7,670 nt of DNA from Verrucomicrobiales bacterium (GCA_028293305.1 JAQGPD010000058.1:1-7670); one strand, 5' to 3'; positions 1 through 6,450 are shown, counted from the stretch's first letter. Numbers and translations are program-made. The notes: generated by a model not told the origin, from the sequence alone.

Positions 1-1
1 C

Positions 2-2671
2 GCCGCCGCCGCGCCCTCGGTTTTTACTTTTTCCAATCCGGCGGACCGCCTGGCCCCGGCTTCCGGCCCCGCGATCCTGACATACTTCGACCCGGCCCTG
101 ACGGGTTGGGCGCCCGGCCCGGTGGCCTTCGGATCCGCCTCCAGCTTCGGCCTGCCACCCATGACCGGCGGCGATCCCGAGGTGATGAGCTTCCCGGCTT
201 TCGCCCAGGGGGAAGGCCTGCAACTGGCGCACGGGGCTTTGCCTAACGGATCATATGGGGACACCAGCGGGCTCGTCTCCAACTACACGGTGATCTATGA
301 TGTGTATTACCCCGCGGCCAGCGATGCAAAGTGGCGCGGTCTTTTGCAAACGAATCTGGGGAACAGCGACGATGGTGAATTTTTTATCGATGACACCATA
401 AGCGGAGGCGTCGGCATCAACGGAAATTACCGCGGGAAAGTCGTCCCCGGCCAGTGGCACCGCATCGCCATTTCCGTCCGCGCGGCGGAAGGCGAAGGCC
501 AGGCGCAACGTTATATTGACGGGCAATTCGTGGGAGCCATCGGCACCACCGGCACGCCCCTGGAAGGGCGGTTCGGCCTGCAGGCGGAGGCGCTTCTGCT
601 GACGGACAATGACAATGAAACGGCCCCCGGTTTCCTGGCAGGATTTTATTTCAATGACCGCGCCATGAACGCGGCGGAGATCTCCGCGCTGGGCGGACCG
701 CACGCCTCCGGGCCGAATTTTCCGGGTGCTCCGGCCCCCGCCTATGCTGAGAAAATGGCGCGCCGTCCCCTGGCGCTGGGGCATCGCGGCGGCGCGTATG
801 GATCCGCTCCTGACAATACCCTGGCCGCCATCCGCAAGGCCTTCCTCGACGGCGCGGCAGGCGTGGAGGTGGACACCCGCCTGACCGGGGACGGGGTGGC
901 CGTTTTGTTCCACGACGCCACGGTGGACCGCACGACGAATGGCACCGGACCGGTGGACAGCTTCCTGCTCGCGGACCTGCAGGCGCTGGATGCGGGCTCG
1001 GAATTCGACCCCGCCTTTGCCGGTGAAAAAGTGCCCACCCTGACGCAGGCCCTGACAGAAGCGAAGGGAAAAGGAATCGTCTATCTTGATATCAAAACCG
1101 GCGGCCAGGCCAGCGCCTTCGCCGCGGCGGTCGCGGCCTCCGGCTTCCCTCTGGCCGACCTCTGGTTCTGGACGCCGGGCGATGCCGCCTATGCGGAGGA
1201 AATCCGCACCGCCCTGCCAGGCGCCAAAATCCTGTGGGGAAATCCGGACGCGTCCTGGAGCACGGACCCGGATTATTTCACCAACCTGCGGGCCATCGGC
1301 GTGATCGGGTTTTCGATAGGAAACGGCACCGGCACGCCGGACCTCGCTTTCGCCACCAAGGCCAAACAGGAAGGCTTCATTGTGGAGGTTTACACCATCA
1401 ATGATCCTGACACGATGATCCGCTGCGCGGCGGCGGGAGTGGATTACATGGAGACGGATTTCCCTGCCACGCTCGTCGCGCTGCAGCCCGCGCAGGTGGC
1501 CAAAGCCAGCAGTCCGCTCCCGGCCACGGCGGCCACCGTGACGTCCCCGTCCACGGTGCTGCGCTGGGTGACAGGCACGGGCTCGACCGCGCACCGCATC
1601 CATTTCGGCACGGCGAATCCGCCGCCTTTTGTGGTCGAACAAACCAGCGATCTCTATCAAACTCCTGTATTCGCAGCGGGCCGGACGTATTACTGGCGCG
1701 TCGATGAAGTCACGCCTGGCGGCACGGTCACGGGCGATGTGTGGAGCTTCACCACGCCGCCGCCGGCGAATGGCAACAAGCAGGAATGGGAGTTTGACGG
1801 CGCGCTGACTTCGTCGCTGGGCAATGGCGGCCTGGCCTTTGCGGACGGAGCGAACACGGAGGCGCTGTGCAGCTTTGAAACGACGGATGACGTGAACGTC
1901 CCCAACATCGCGGGCACGTCCGCCGGTTATCTGCGGTTGCCCGGTTTCACGGATCCCCTGCATGGCCTGGCGCTCTCCCTGACAGGTATTCCCGCCAACG
2001 GCGGCGGCAATTTCATCAATCGATACAGCCTCGTCTTCGACATCAATCTGCCGAGCCCCGGCAGCTGGTTCTGCTTCTTCAACACCGATGCCAACAATGG
2101 AAATGACGGCGACTTTTTCCTCAATAGCGGCCGCGCGCTGGGGATTGGCGCGCTGGGTTATTCCGCGGGGAATGTCATCCAGCCGGGCGCCTGGCACCGC
2201 GTGATTTTCGCGGCGGACCTTCCCGCCGGCACGGTCACGACCTACGTGGATGGCGTGCCGGTCCGCACCCGCACCGGCGGGGCCCTGACAGATGGCCGCT
2301 TCGCGCTGAATCCCGGCACCGCCGCCGGTCCGCACCTGCGGCTTTTGAATGACGAGGACGGCGAGACGAGTGAGGTTTTGATCAACGCCTTCGCCTTCAC
2401 CGATATCCCGCTCAGCGCCACCCAGGCGGCGGAACTCGGCGGCGCCCGCGCGGGCGGCATCTTTTTCACCACCCCCGCCGCGCTGCCGCCCCTGACGATC
2501 CAACGCGCCGGCAACAACATCACTCTGACATGGCCCGCCGCCGCCGGACGCCGCCTGCAACGCGCCACCGCGCTGAGCGGCTGGACGGATGTGCCAGGCA
2601 CGGCCGGCTTCGGCACCCACACGGAAACCATCGTCCCCGGCAGCCGCGTCTTTTTCCGTGCGGTGGAATAA
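2..2671 (+). CDS. Secreted multidomain glycerophosphodiester phosphodiesterase-family protein with two LamG-like domains (5' end outside window)
   Basis: The frame is open from the left edge and ends at TAA 2669-2671; 889 residues are visible, so the GTG at 122 is not the true start. Visible order: LamG-like beta-sandwich (about 1-240, with GQWHRI, YIDG and a DNDNET loop); GDPD domain (about 256-497) with HRGG (His261), PDNT, EVD (Glu289/Asp291), FHD (His304) and DRTTNGTG; Fn3-like domain (about 502-588, ending YYWRVDE...VWSFTT); a second LamG-like domain (about 592-815, GAWHRV, YVDG, DEDGET); and a C-terminal beta domain (LTWPA...LQRA...W..VPG) often seen at the end of verrucomicrobial and planctomycete secreted proteins. 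GDPD enzymes hydrolyse glycerophosphodiesters to glycerol-3-phosphate and an alcohol, so extracellular phosphodiester use is likely. Two usual acidic positions are Asp instead of Glu (PDNT, YLDIK). No PEP-CTERM tail is present. Family assignment is strong; substrate is unknown, and the signal peptide must lie upstream. Confidence 0.9.
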   Translation, partial: AAAAPSVFTFSNPADRLAPASGPAILTYFDPALTGWAPGPVAFGSASSFGLPPMTGGDPEVMSFPAFAQGEGLQLAHGALPNGSYGDTSGLVSNYTVIYDVYYPAASDAKWRGLLQTNLGNSDDGEFFIDDTISGGVGINGNYRGKVVPGQWHRIAISVRAAEGEGQAQRYIDGQFVGAIGTTGTPLEGRFGLQAEALLLTDNDNETAPGFLAGFYFNDRAMNAAEISALGGPHASGPNFPGAPAPAYAEKMARRPLALGHRGGAYGSAPDNTLAAIRKAFLDGAAGVEVDTRLTGDGVAVLFHDATVDRTTNGTGPVDSFLLADLQALDAGSEFDPAFAGEKVPTLTQALTEAKGKGIVYLDIKTGGQASAFAAAVAASGFPLADLWFWTPGDAAYAEEIRTALPGAKILWGNPDASWSTDPDYFTNLRAIGVIGFSIGNGTGTPDLAFATKAKQEGFIVEVYTINDPDTMIRCAAAGVDYMETDFPATLVALQPAQVAKASSPLPATAATVTSPSTVLRWVTGTGSTAHRIHFGTANPPPFVVEQTSDLYQTPVFAAGRTYYWRVDEVTPGGTVTGDVWSFTTPPPANGNKQEWEFDGALTSSLGNGGLAFADGANTEALCSFETTDDVNVPNIAGTSAGYLRLPGFTDPLHGLALSLTGIPANGGGNFINRYSLVFDINLPSPGSWFCFFNTDANNGNDGDFFLNSGRALGIGALGYSAGNVIQPGAWHRVIFAADLPAGTVTTYVDGVPVRTRTGGALTDGRFALNPGTAAGPHLRLLNDEDGETSEVLINAFAFTDIPLSATQAAELGGARAGGIFFTTPAALPPLTIQRAGNNITLTWPAAAGRRLQRATALSGWTDVPGTAGFGTHTETIVPGSRVFFRAVE

Positions 2672-3019
2672 ATCCCGTATTAAAATCCGCCGTGGTCTTC
2701 GTATAGGTATTTGATTTCTTAACCATAGCATCCCGCACAAGCCGCCGGTCCAACTCCAACTGCAACTTTACTAACACGACGAGAAAGACGACCAATCCAA
2801 CGGCGGCAAAGCCGACGGAAACCATGGCCACGACCACGACAAAGATAACGGCCCACAGCCACACTGCCAACCCAGCCAATCCCTGCCACTCCCAAGCTCA
2901 CTCCGCCCGCTTTGTGCGGGATATAAACCAGCAAACCATTCCTATCCAAATGCCGCGCGGGGTTTGACCCGGTCCCGCCGGGTGTTCCACCTCCGCTTTT
3001 TTCCAATCATCCCACCACC
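2672..3019. other. Intergenic gap, A/C-rich on + strand
   Basis: This 348-bp gap separates the GDPD protein from the PEP-CTERM protein. From about 2750 to 2900 the + strand is rich in A and C and carries short imperfect repeats, for example three CAACTN hexamers at 2751-2768 and a doubled CCACGA at about 2828-2840. A 5-bp stem (CCCGC 2906-2910, GCGGG 2916-2920) precedes an AT-rich ATATAAA stretch at 2921-2927, which could belong to the promoter or leader of the next gene, but no convincing -35/-10 pair is seen. No clear terminator follows the stop at 2671. Open frames on both strands here look like products of base composition. Confidence 0.5.
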
Positions 3020-3817
3020 ATGAAACCAACCACCACCCACGCGCTTTCCGCGCTCTTCGCCGCCGCCGCCCTGCTGGCCGGGACGCCCGCCACAGCCTCC
3101 GCCGCCGCCACCGCGATCAATTTCAACGGTGCCATCAACAATGTCACCGGCCCCGGCTCCATGGCCGCGGTCGGCGGTCTCGTCACGACGTTCAACACGA
3201 TCAGCGCCTTCGGCATCGCCCCCATGGCCGGCGGCGACCGGCAGGTGATGTCCTTCAGCGGACTCGCCCCCCTGAACGCCAGCGGGCTGCAGTTCACCCA
3301 TGCCACGGCGGCGCCTAACACCACGGGTTACACGATCCTGATGGATGTTTATTACACGTCCATCCCGAACTACGTGAGCCTCCTGCAGTTGGACAATGCA
3401 AACGACGGCGACCTCTTCGCCCGCGGCAGCGGCGCGGCGGGCATCAACAGCGATTACGCCGGGGCCAGCCTGACTTCCGGGAGTTGGCATCGCATCGTGG
3501 CCACGGTGGATAATTCCCTGGCCATCGATTTCCTCAAAATCTACGTCGACGGCACCCAGATCAATGGCGTGGATGGTTATGACTCGGCCCGCTTCGACCT
3601 GAGCGATCCGTCATTCCTGGTCTTTGCCGATGAGGACGGTGAAACCGCGGCGGGCTACATCAGCCAATTTTATTTCGAGGACCGGGCTCTGGCCGGCTCG
3701 GAAGTTCAAGCTTTCGGCGCTGCCAGTGCGGCGGCCATTCCTGAGCCGTCCGGACTGATGTTGGGTGCTGCCGCCGGGTTGGCGTTGGTGGGCAGGCGCC
3801 GGCGTCGATCGAGTTAG
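3020..3817 (+). CDS. PEP-CTERM sorting domain protein with a LamG-like domain
   Basis: The protein has 265 residues, ATG start, TAG stop. An N-terminal signal peptide (Lys2, hydrophobic 9-21, ATASA near 24-28) is followed by one LamG-like domain (about 31-235) with SWHRIV, YVDG and DEDGET motifs. The C terminus is a textbook PEP-CTERM signal: Pro-Glu-Pro at 241-243, a short hydrophobic helix (about 246-258) and five arginines at 259-263. In known systems an exosortase cleaves this signal and the protein ends up at the cell surface or in the extracellular polymer. No exosortase is in the window. The domain closely resembles both LamG-like domains of the upstream gene (for example FG..PM.GGD..VMSF is shared with the first copy), so the two genes are probably related by duplication. 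No Shine-Dalgarno is seen; the start is chosen because it gives an intact signal peptide. The ligand is unknown. Confidence 0.93.
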   Translation: MKPTTTHALSALFAAAALLAGTPATASAAATAINFNGAINNVTGPGSMAAVGGLVTTFNTISAFGIAPMAGGDRQVMSFSGLAPLNASGLQFTHATAAPNTTGYTILMDVYYTSIPNYVSLLQLDNANDGDLFARGSGAAGINSDYAGASLTSGSWHRIVATVDNSLAIDFLKIYVDGTQINGVDGYDSARFDLSDPSFLVFADEDGETAAGYISQFYFEDRALAGSEVQAFGAASAAAIPEPSGLMLGAAAGLALVGRRRRRSS

Positions 3818-3821
3818 GGTT

Positions 3822-3904
3822 GGGGTTATTGGAGTGGGGCTGGTGGGGAGAGAACCGGGGAACTGGGGCTTTGGGGAACCGGGGCTCTGGGGAACCGGGG
3901 CTTT
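3822..3904 (+). repeat. G-rich tandem repeat with GGGG every 8 nt (G-quadruplex candidate)
   Basis: Nine GGGG runs lie between 3822 and 3900. The last six start at 3857, 3865, 3873, 3881, 3889 and 3897, an exact 8-nt spacing, separated by the 4-nt loops AACT, CTTT, AACC, CTCT and AACC. Read as a 16-bp unit (GGGGAACCGGGGCTTT) it occurs three times at 3857-3872, 3873-3888 and 3889-3904 with few mismatches. It starts four bases after the PEP-CTERM stop codon, so it would sit in the 3' UTR of that mRNA. Folding as a quadruplex is inferred from the pattern only. Confidence 0.85.
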
Positions 3905-3909
3905 GAGAA

Positions 3910-3929
3910 CCGCACAGAGGACTGTGCGG
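3910..3929. other. Perfect 8-bp inverted repeat (hairpin)
   Basis: CCGCACAG (3910-3917) and CTGTGCGG (3922-3929) are exact reverse complements around the 4-nt loop AGGA. No T-run follows, so it is not a standard intrinsic terminator. It lies directly between the G-rich array and a 16-bp direct repeat in the 3' flank of the PEP-CTERM gene. It could be an mRNA 3'-end stabilising stem or a REP-like dispersed palindrome; the window holds only one copy. Confidence 0.75.
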
Positions 3930-3932
3930 ACC

Positions 3933-3981
3933 ACTCTGTTGGCGGATTACTCTGTTGGCGGGTTACTTGTTTGGTTGGCGG
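3933..3981. repeat. 16-bp direct repeat, two near-identical copies plus a degenerate third
   Basis: ACTCTGTTGGCGGATT at 3933-3948 is repeated at 3949-3964 with one change, and a diverged third copy beginning ACTTGTTTGG covers 3965-3981. The period equals that of the neighbouring G-rich array although the sequence differs. No coding function is apparent. Confidence 0.7.
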
Positions 3982-4004
3982 GCGGGAGGTGATGGGTGAT
4001 CACG

Positions 4005-4041
4005 AAAAAAGGAGCAGTCCGCGATGATGCGGGCTGCTCCC
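4005..4041 (-). terminator. Intrinsic terminator, probably bidirectional, between convergent genes
   Basis: A 12-bp stem (4011-4022 paired with 4029-4040, one T-G pair) closes on the 6-nt loop GATGAT. On the - strand it is followed by six T's (4010-4005), giving a standard rho-independent terminator about 50 nt past the stop of the Lys/Asp-rich protein gene. On the + strand the stem is followed by CTTGTTTTGT, so it may also stop transcripts from the PEP-CTERM gene. Confidence 0.88.
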
Positions 4042-4091
4042 TTGTTTTGTCCGGCGGTGGACTTCAGGGCTGGCCGGAGTTTGGGAAGATG

Positions 4092-4622
4092 TTATTTCTT
4101 CTCGTCGGGTTTGGTTTCAGTCGTTTTCTTTTCCTCGGGCTTTTTGTCGTCGGTTTTCTTCTCGTCCATTTTCTTGTCGTCGGCCTTTTTGTCATCGGCT
4201 TTCTTGTCGTCGGCTTTCTTGTCATCAGCCTTCTTTTCGTCCTTCTCACGGCCGGGGCGGACGGCTTTGAAGTCGGAAACCTTCAGGTCTTTGTTTTCCT
4301 TGATGGCTTTGCCGATGTCGCTGCGGGAGATCTTGGTGGCGGTGCTGAGGATGGCTTCGACACCTTTGTCGGTTTTTTCCGCTTTCTCCACGCGGACACC
4401 TTCGATGCTGGCGAGCCAGGTTTTCACGTCGGAGACAGCGGCGTCATCCTTCGCGCCTTCGATGGTGACGGCGAATTCATTGCGGACTTCTTTTTTGTCG
4501 TCCTTCTTGTCATCCTTTTTCTCGGTCCGGCTCTTGCGCTCCGGTTTGTCGGTTTTTTTGTCAGCGGCGGAGGCCATGGCGGTGAAGCCGAAGAGCGCGG
4601 CCAGCAGGATCGTGATTTTCAT
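4092..4622 (-). CDS. Exported Lys/Asp-rich protein with a cysteine-less HMA-like domain
   Basis: The protein has 176 residues and stop TAA at 4092-4094. The frame is open to 4739, but the ATG at 4622-4620 is chosen because it begins a clean signal peptide (MKITILLAALFGFTAMASAA), which an upstream start would bury. Regions: signal peptide 1-20; charged linker 21-48 rich in DDKK; a folded domain at about 49-120; and a tail 127-176 of ten Lys/Asp pentads, including four ADDKK units. The folded domain matches the pattern of heavy-metal-associated domains (beta start FAVTIEG, helix, SIEGVRVEKAE, SRSDIGKAIKEN, LKV), but the usual CxxC loop is replaced by AKDDAAV, so copper-type thiolate binding is unlikely. 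The fold assignment is my inference. The polyampholyte tail could bind cell-wall polymer or cations; no function is established. It lies downstream of bioA on the same strand with a 127-bp gap and ends at the terminator near 4011-4040. Confidence 0.82.
   Translation of the reverse strand: MKITILLAALFGFTAMASAADKKTDKPERKSRTEKKDDKKDDKKEVRNEFAVTIEGAKDDAAVSDVKTWLASIEGVRVEKAEKTDKGVEAILSTATKISRSDIGKAIKENKDLKVSDFKAVRPGREKDEKKADDKKADDKKADDKKADDKKMDEKKTDDKKPEEKKTTETKPDEKK
4095..4244 (-). repeat. In-frame 15-bp tandem repeat coding ten Lys/Asp pentapeptides
   Basis: Residues 127-176 of the Lys/Asp-rich protein form ten pentads: KDEKK, four ADDKK, MDEKK, TDDKK, PEEKK, TTETK, PDEKK. The central DNA copies are almost identical 15-mers and the outer ones diverge, a pattern typical of growth by slippage or unequal recombination. 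Copy-number change would keep the reading frame. Confidence 0.85.
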
Positions 4623-4706
4623 AAATAAATTGGGTTGGGAGTGTGGTCGGGGAGTTATGGGGTTGGTTGCGGGATTCCGCCCGGTTGGGACGAATTCCTG
4701 ACCGAA

Positions 4707-4733
4707 ATTATTCAGCCCGCTTTCATTTGGCAA
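4707..4733 (-). promoter_or_regulatory. Weak sigma70-like promoter candidate for the Lys/Asp-rich protein gene
   Basis: On the - strand TTGCCA (4733-4728) is followed after 15 nt by AATAAT (4712-4707). Each box is one mismatch from consensus, but the spacing is shorter than the optimal 17. It would give a leader of about 80 nt before the ATG at 4622. The gene could instead be read through from bioA. Confidence 0.35.
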
Positions 4734-4749
4734 GACCATCCTTCACCGC

Positions 4750-6093
4750 TCATGCGGATGCGGATGCGGATGCGGATGCGGAAACGCACACCGCCCGGAT
4801 CCCGTGGGCCAGGGCCTGGACCGCCAGGGTGATCTCCGGCTCCGTGACGCAAAGCGGCGGCATGAGCACGAGGGTGTCCCGGATCGGACGCGTCAGCAGT
4901 CCCGCCTCCCGCGCCGCCACACAAACCCGGGCGCCGGTCTGCTTTTCCCAGGCATGGGCCCGCCCGGAGGAAACGTCCTCCATGAGGTCGATCCCGGCAA
5001 TCAGACCACATTGCCGCACCGCGCTGATTTTGTCAGGAAACTCCGTTTTCAACAGCGAGAGTTCATGCGTCAGACGGGCGATTTTCGCGGGGAGTTTCGT
5101 CAGGGTCTCCTCCCGGCGGAAGACCTCCAGACTTGCCAGGGCGACCGCGCAGGCCAGCGGATTCCCCGTATAGCTGTGACCATAAAAGAAGGTTTTCAGC
5201 TCCTCGTATTTGCCCAGAAAAGCCTCGAATATTTTTTCTTTTGTCAGGGTCGCGGCCAGAGGCATATAGCCGCCGGTCAGTCCTTTGGCTATACATAGAA
5301 AATCCGGCACCACCCCTTCGTGTTCACAGGCGAACATCCGCCCGGTGCGGCCGAATCCCGTCATGACTTCATCACAAATCAGCAGCACCCCGCGTGCATC
5401 GCACCACCGCCGCAGCGCGGTCAGCATGCCCGCCGGCCACAGCTGCATCCCGGCACTTCCCTGCACCATGGGCTCCACGATCACCGCCGCCACCGTGCGG
5501 GAAAAATCCTCCCCCGCGGCATCCAGTTCCGCCATTCCCTCAAAATGCCGCGTCTCCAAGCCAAACCTCCGGAACCGGTCCGCAAACACCCCGATCCCCC
5601 CCAATGTGGCCGCCGCCATGGTGTCGCCATGATAGGCATTCGTGAACGCCGCGAACCGCGTGCGGCCGGGGCTCCCGGTCAGTTGGTGATATTGCAGGGC
5701 CATTTTCACCGCGCACTCGATCGCCGTGGACCCGTCATCACTGAAAAAAACCCGGCTCAGCGTGCCCTCCGGCCAGAGCTCCACCAAGGCCCGCGCCAGC
5801 CGCGTCGCCGGTTCATTGGAAAACCCGAGCGCGGAGACATGCGCTATCTTCCCGGCCTGATCCCGCAAGGCCGCATCCAGCACCGGATGCCGATGCCCAT
5901 GCACATTGGTCCAAATCGTGGAATTCCCATCCAAATACCGCCGGCCCTCATGATCCGTCAGCCATGCCCCCTGGCCGCCGGTGATAAAAAGTGGCTGATG
6001 CCCCGCATCCATCCAGTCCCCCATCTGGGTAAAGGGGTGCCAGGCATGGTTTTTATCCCAAGCAGTCAGTCTGGCCAATTCATCCGGTTCCAT
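4750..6093 (-). CDS. bioA: Adenosylmethionine-8-amino-7-oxononanoate aminotransferase (DAPA synthase)
   Basis: BioA is a PLP-dependent class III aminotransferase converting 7-keto-8-aminopelargonate (KAPA) to 7,8-diaminopelargonate (DAPA) in cytoplasmic biotin synthesis. From the ATG at 6093 it has 447 residues. Visible motifs: WHPFTQM near the N terminus, NVHGHRHP, FFSDDGSTAIE (PLP phosphate loop, about 116-126), AYHGDT (Tyr154), EPMVQGSAGM, CDEVMTGFGRTG (Asp241, PLP ring nitrogen), AKGLTGGYMPLAATLT (Lys270, Schiff base), FFYGHSYTGNPLACA and LLTRPIRD (Arg405 region). The frame extends to a TTG at 6138, but ATG 6093 gives the usual BioA N terminus and has a nearby GGGG; ATG 6105 is also possible. 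The amino donor is normally S-adenosylmethionine, but some relatives (BioK of Bacillus) use lysine, and several motifs here resemble that type, so the donor is not settled. The C terminus carries an added Ser-Ala tail. No other bio gene is in the window. Confidence 0.95.
   Translation of the reverse strand: MEPDELARLTAWDKNHAWHPFTQMGDWMDAGHQPLFITGGQGAWLTDHEGRRYLDGNSTIWTNVHGHRHPVLDAALRDQAGKIAHVSALGFSNEPATRLARALVELWPEGTLSRVFFSDDGSTAIECAVKMALQYHQLTGSPGRTRFAAFTNAYHGDTMAAATLGGIGVFADRFRRFGLETRHFEGMAELDAAGEDFSRTVAAVIVEPMVQGSAGMQLWPAGMLTALRRWCDARGVLLICDEVMTGFGRTGRMFACEHEGVVPDFLCIAKGLTGGYMPLAATLTKEKIFEAFLGKYEELKTFFYGHSYTGNPLACAVALASLEVFRREETLTKLPAKIARLTHELSLLKTEFPDKISAVRQCGLIAGIDLMEDVSSGRAHAWEKQTGARVCVAAREAGLLTRPIRDTLVLMPPLCVTEPEITLAVQALAHGIRAVCVSASASASASA
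4752..4781 (-). repeat. Hexanucleotide tandem repeat (5 copies) at the bioA 3' end
   Basis: On the + strand ATGCGG is repeated five times exactly. On the - strand it reads TCCGCA x5, in frame, giving (Ser-Ala)5 immediately before the TGA stop of bioA at 4752-4750. The conserved BioA fold seems to end just before this, near HGIRAV, so the tail looks like a recent addition. Confidence 0.92.
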
Positions 6094-6259
6094 GCCCCAT
6101 CGCATCCGCCCCCGCCCCTGTGCTGTCAACAGCCCCAAGGAAGGCGGGCCTCCTTTCAGCCCGCGCCGCTTCCGCTCAAATTTTCCGCCGGCCCGCTCCG
6201 CCCCTCATCCCTGGACCGCGCCCCGGACTTCCACCCGGCCCCCGCCCTCCCAAGCCAAT

Positions 6260-6288
6260 AATATATTCCCTCTCCCATCTCCTGCCAA
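6260..6288 (-). promoter_or_regulatory. Sigma70-type promoter for bioA
   Basis: On the - strand TTGGCA (6288-6283) and TATATT (6265-6260) are separated by exactly 17 nt; each is one mismatch from consensus. They stand in an AT-rich island within GC-rich DNA. Transcription would begin near 6253, leaving a leader of about 160 nt before the ATG at 6093. Confidence 0.65.
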
Positions 6289-6416
6289 TTTCCCACAAAA
6301 CAACCATTAGCTGCCTCCGGAAAAAAACCTCCTGCTTTCATGCCTCTTTCATCCGCTTCAACCCCATGATCCCCGGGTCCATTCCCACCGGATATCAGTT
6401 ACAAATAACAGTGAGG

Positions 6417-6450
6417 TCCCGGTTGATCCGGGAAATAAAATGGTTATTTC
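6417..6450 (+). promoter_or_regulatory. Two adjoining hairpins upstream of the zinc-ribbon protein gene
   Basis: TCCCGG (6417-6422) pairs with CCGGGA (6428-6433) around TTGAT. GAAATAA (6432-6438) pairs with TTATTTC (6444-6450) around AATGG. The two stems share bases 6432-6433, so full formation of both competes slightly. They end 20 nt before the ATG at 6471. A TAAAAT at 6436-6441 could act as a -10 box, but no matching -35 is seen, so this may be an operator-like or leader structure. Confidence 0.45.

Noticed and set aside
251..2740. Long open frame on the - strand (over 800 codons) opposite the GDPD protein
   Set aside because: Arg/Gly/Ala-rich composition with no motifs; it mirrors GC-rich codon use of the real gene on the + strand, which has several clear domains.
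2520..2879. - strand frame starting with a very hydrophobic stretch, possibly a small membrane protein
   Set aside because: TTG start, no ribosome site, runs into the antisense of the GDPD gene; hydrophobicity follows from the G/T-rich strand composition.
3996..4701. Hydrophobic and Ser/Phe-rich + strand frames that look like membrane proteins
   Set aside because: They are antisense to the Lys/Asp-rich repeat protein; the complement of AAG/GAC repeats gives Phe/Leu/Val or Ser/Phe runs by necessity.
4623..4706. Terminator between bioA and the Lys/Asp-rich gene
   Set aside because: Only a 4-bp GCGG/CCGC stem without a T-run is visible, which is too weak to call.
6094..6138. 15-residue N-terminal extension of BioA from a TTG codon
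   Set aside because: Typical BioA proteins begin shortly before the WHP motif; ATG 6093 fits this.
5320..6261. Long + strand frame (about 313 codons) opposite bioA
   Set aside because: Pro/Arg/His-rich and without motifs; it is antisense to a well-recognised aminotransferase.
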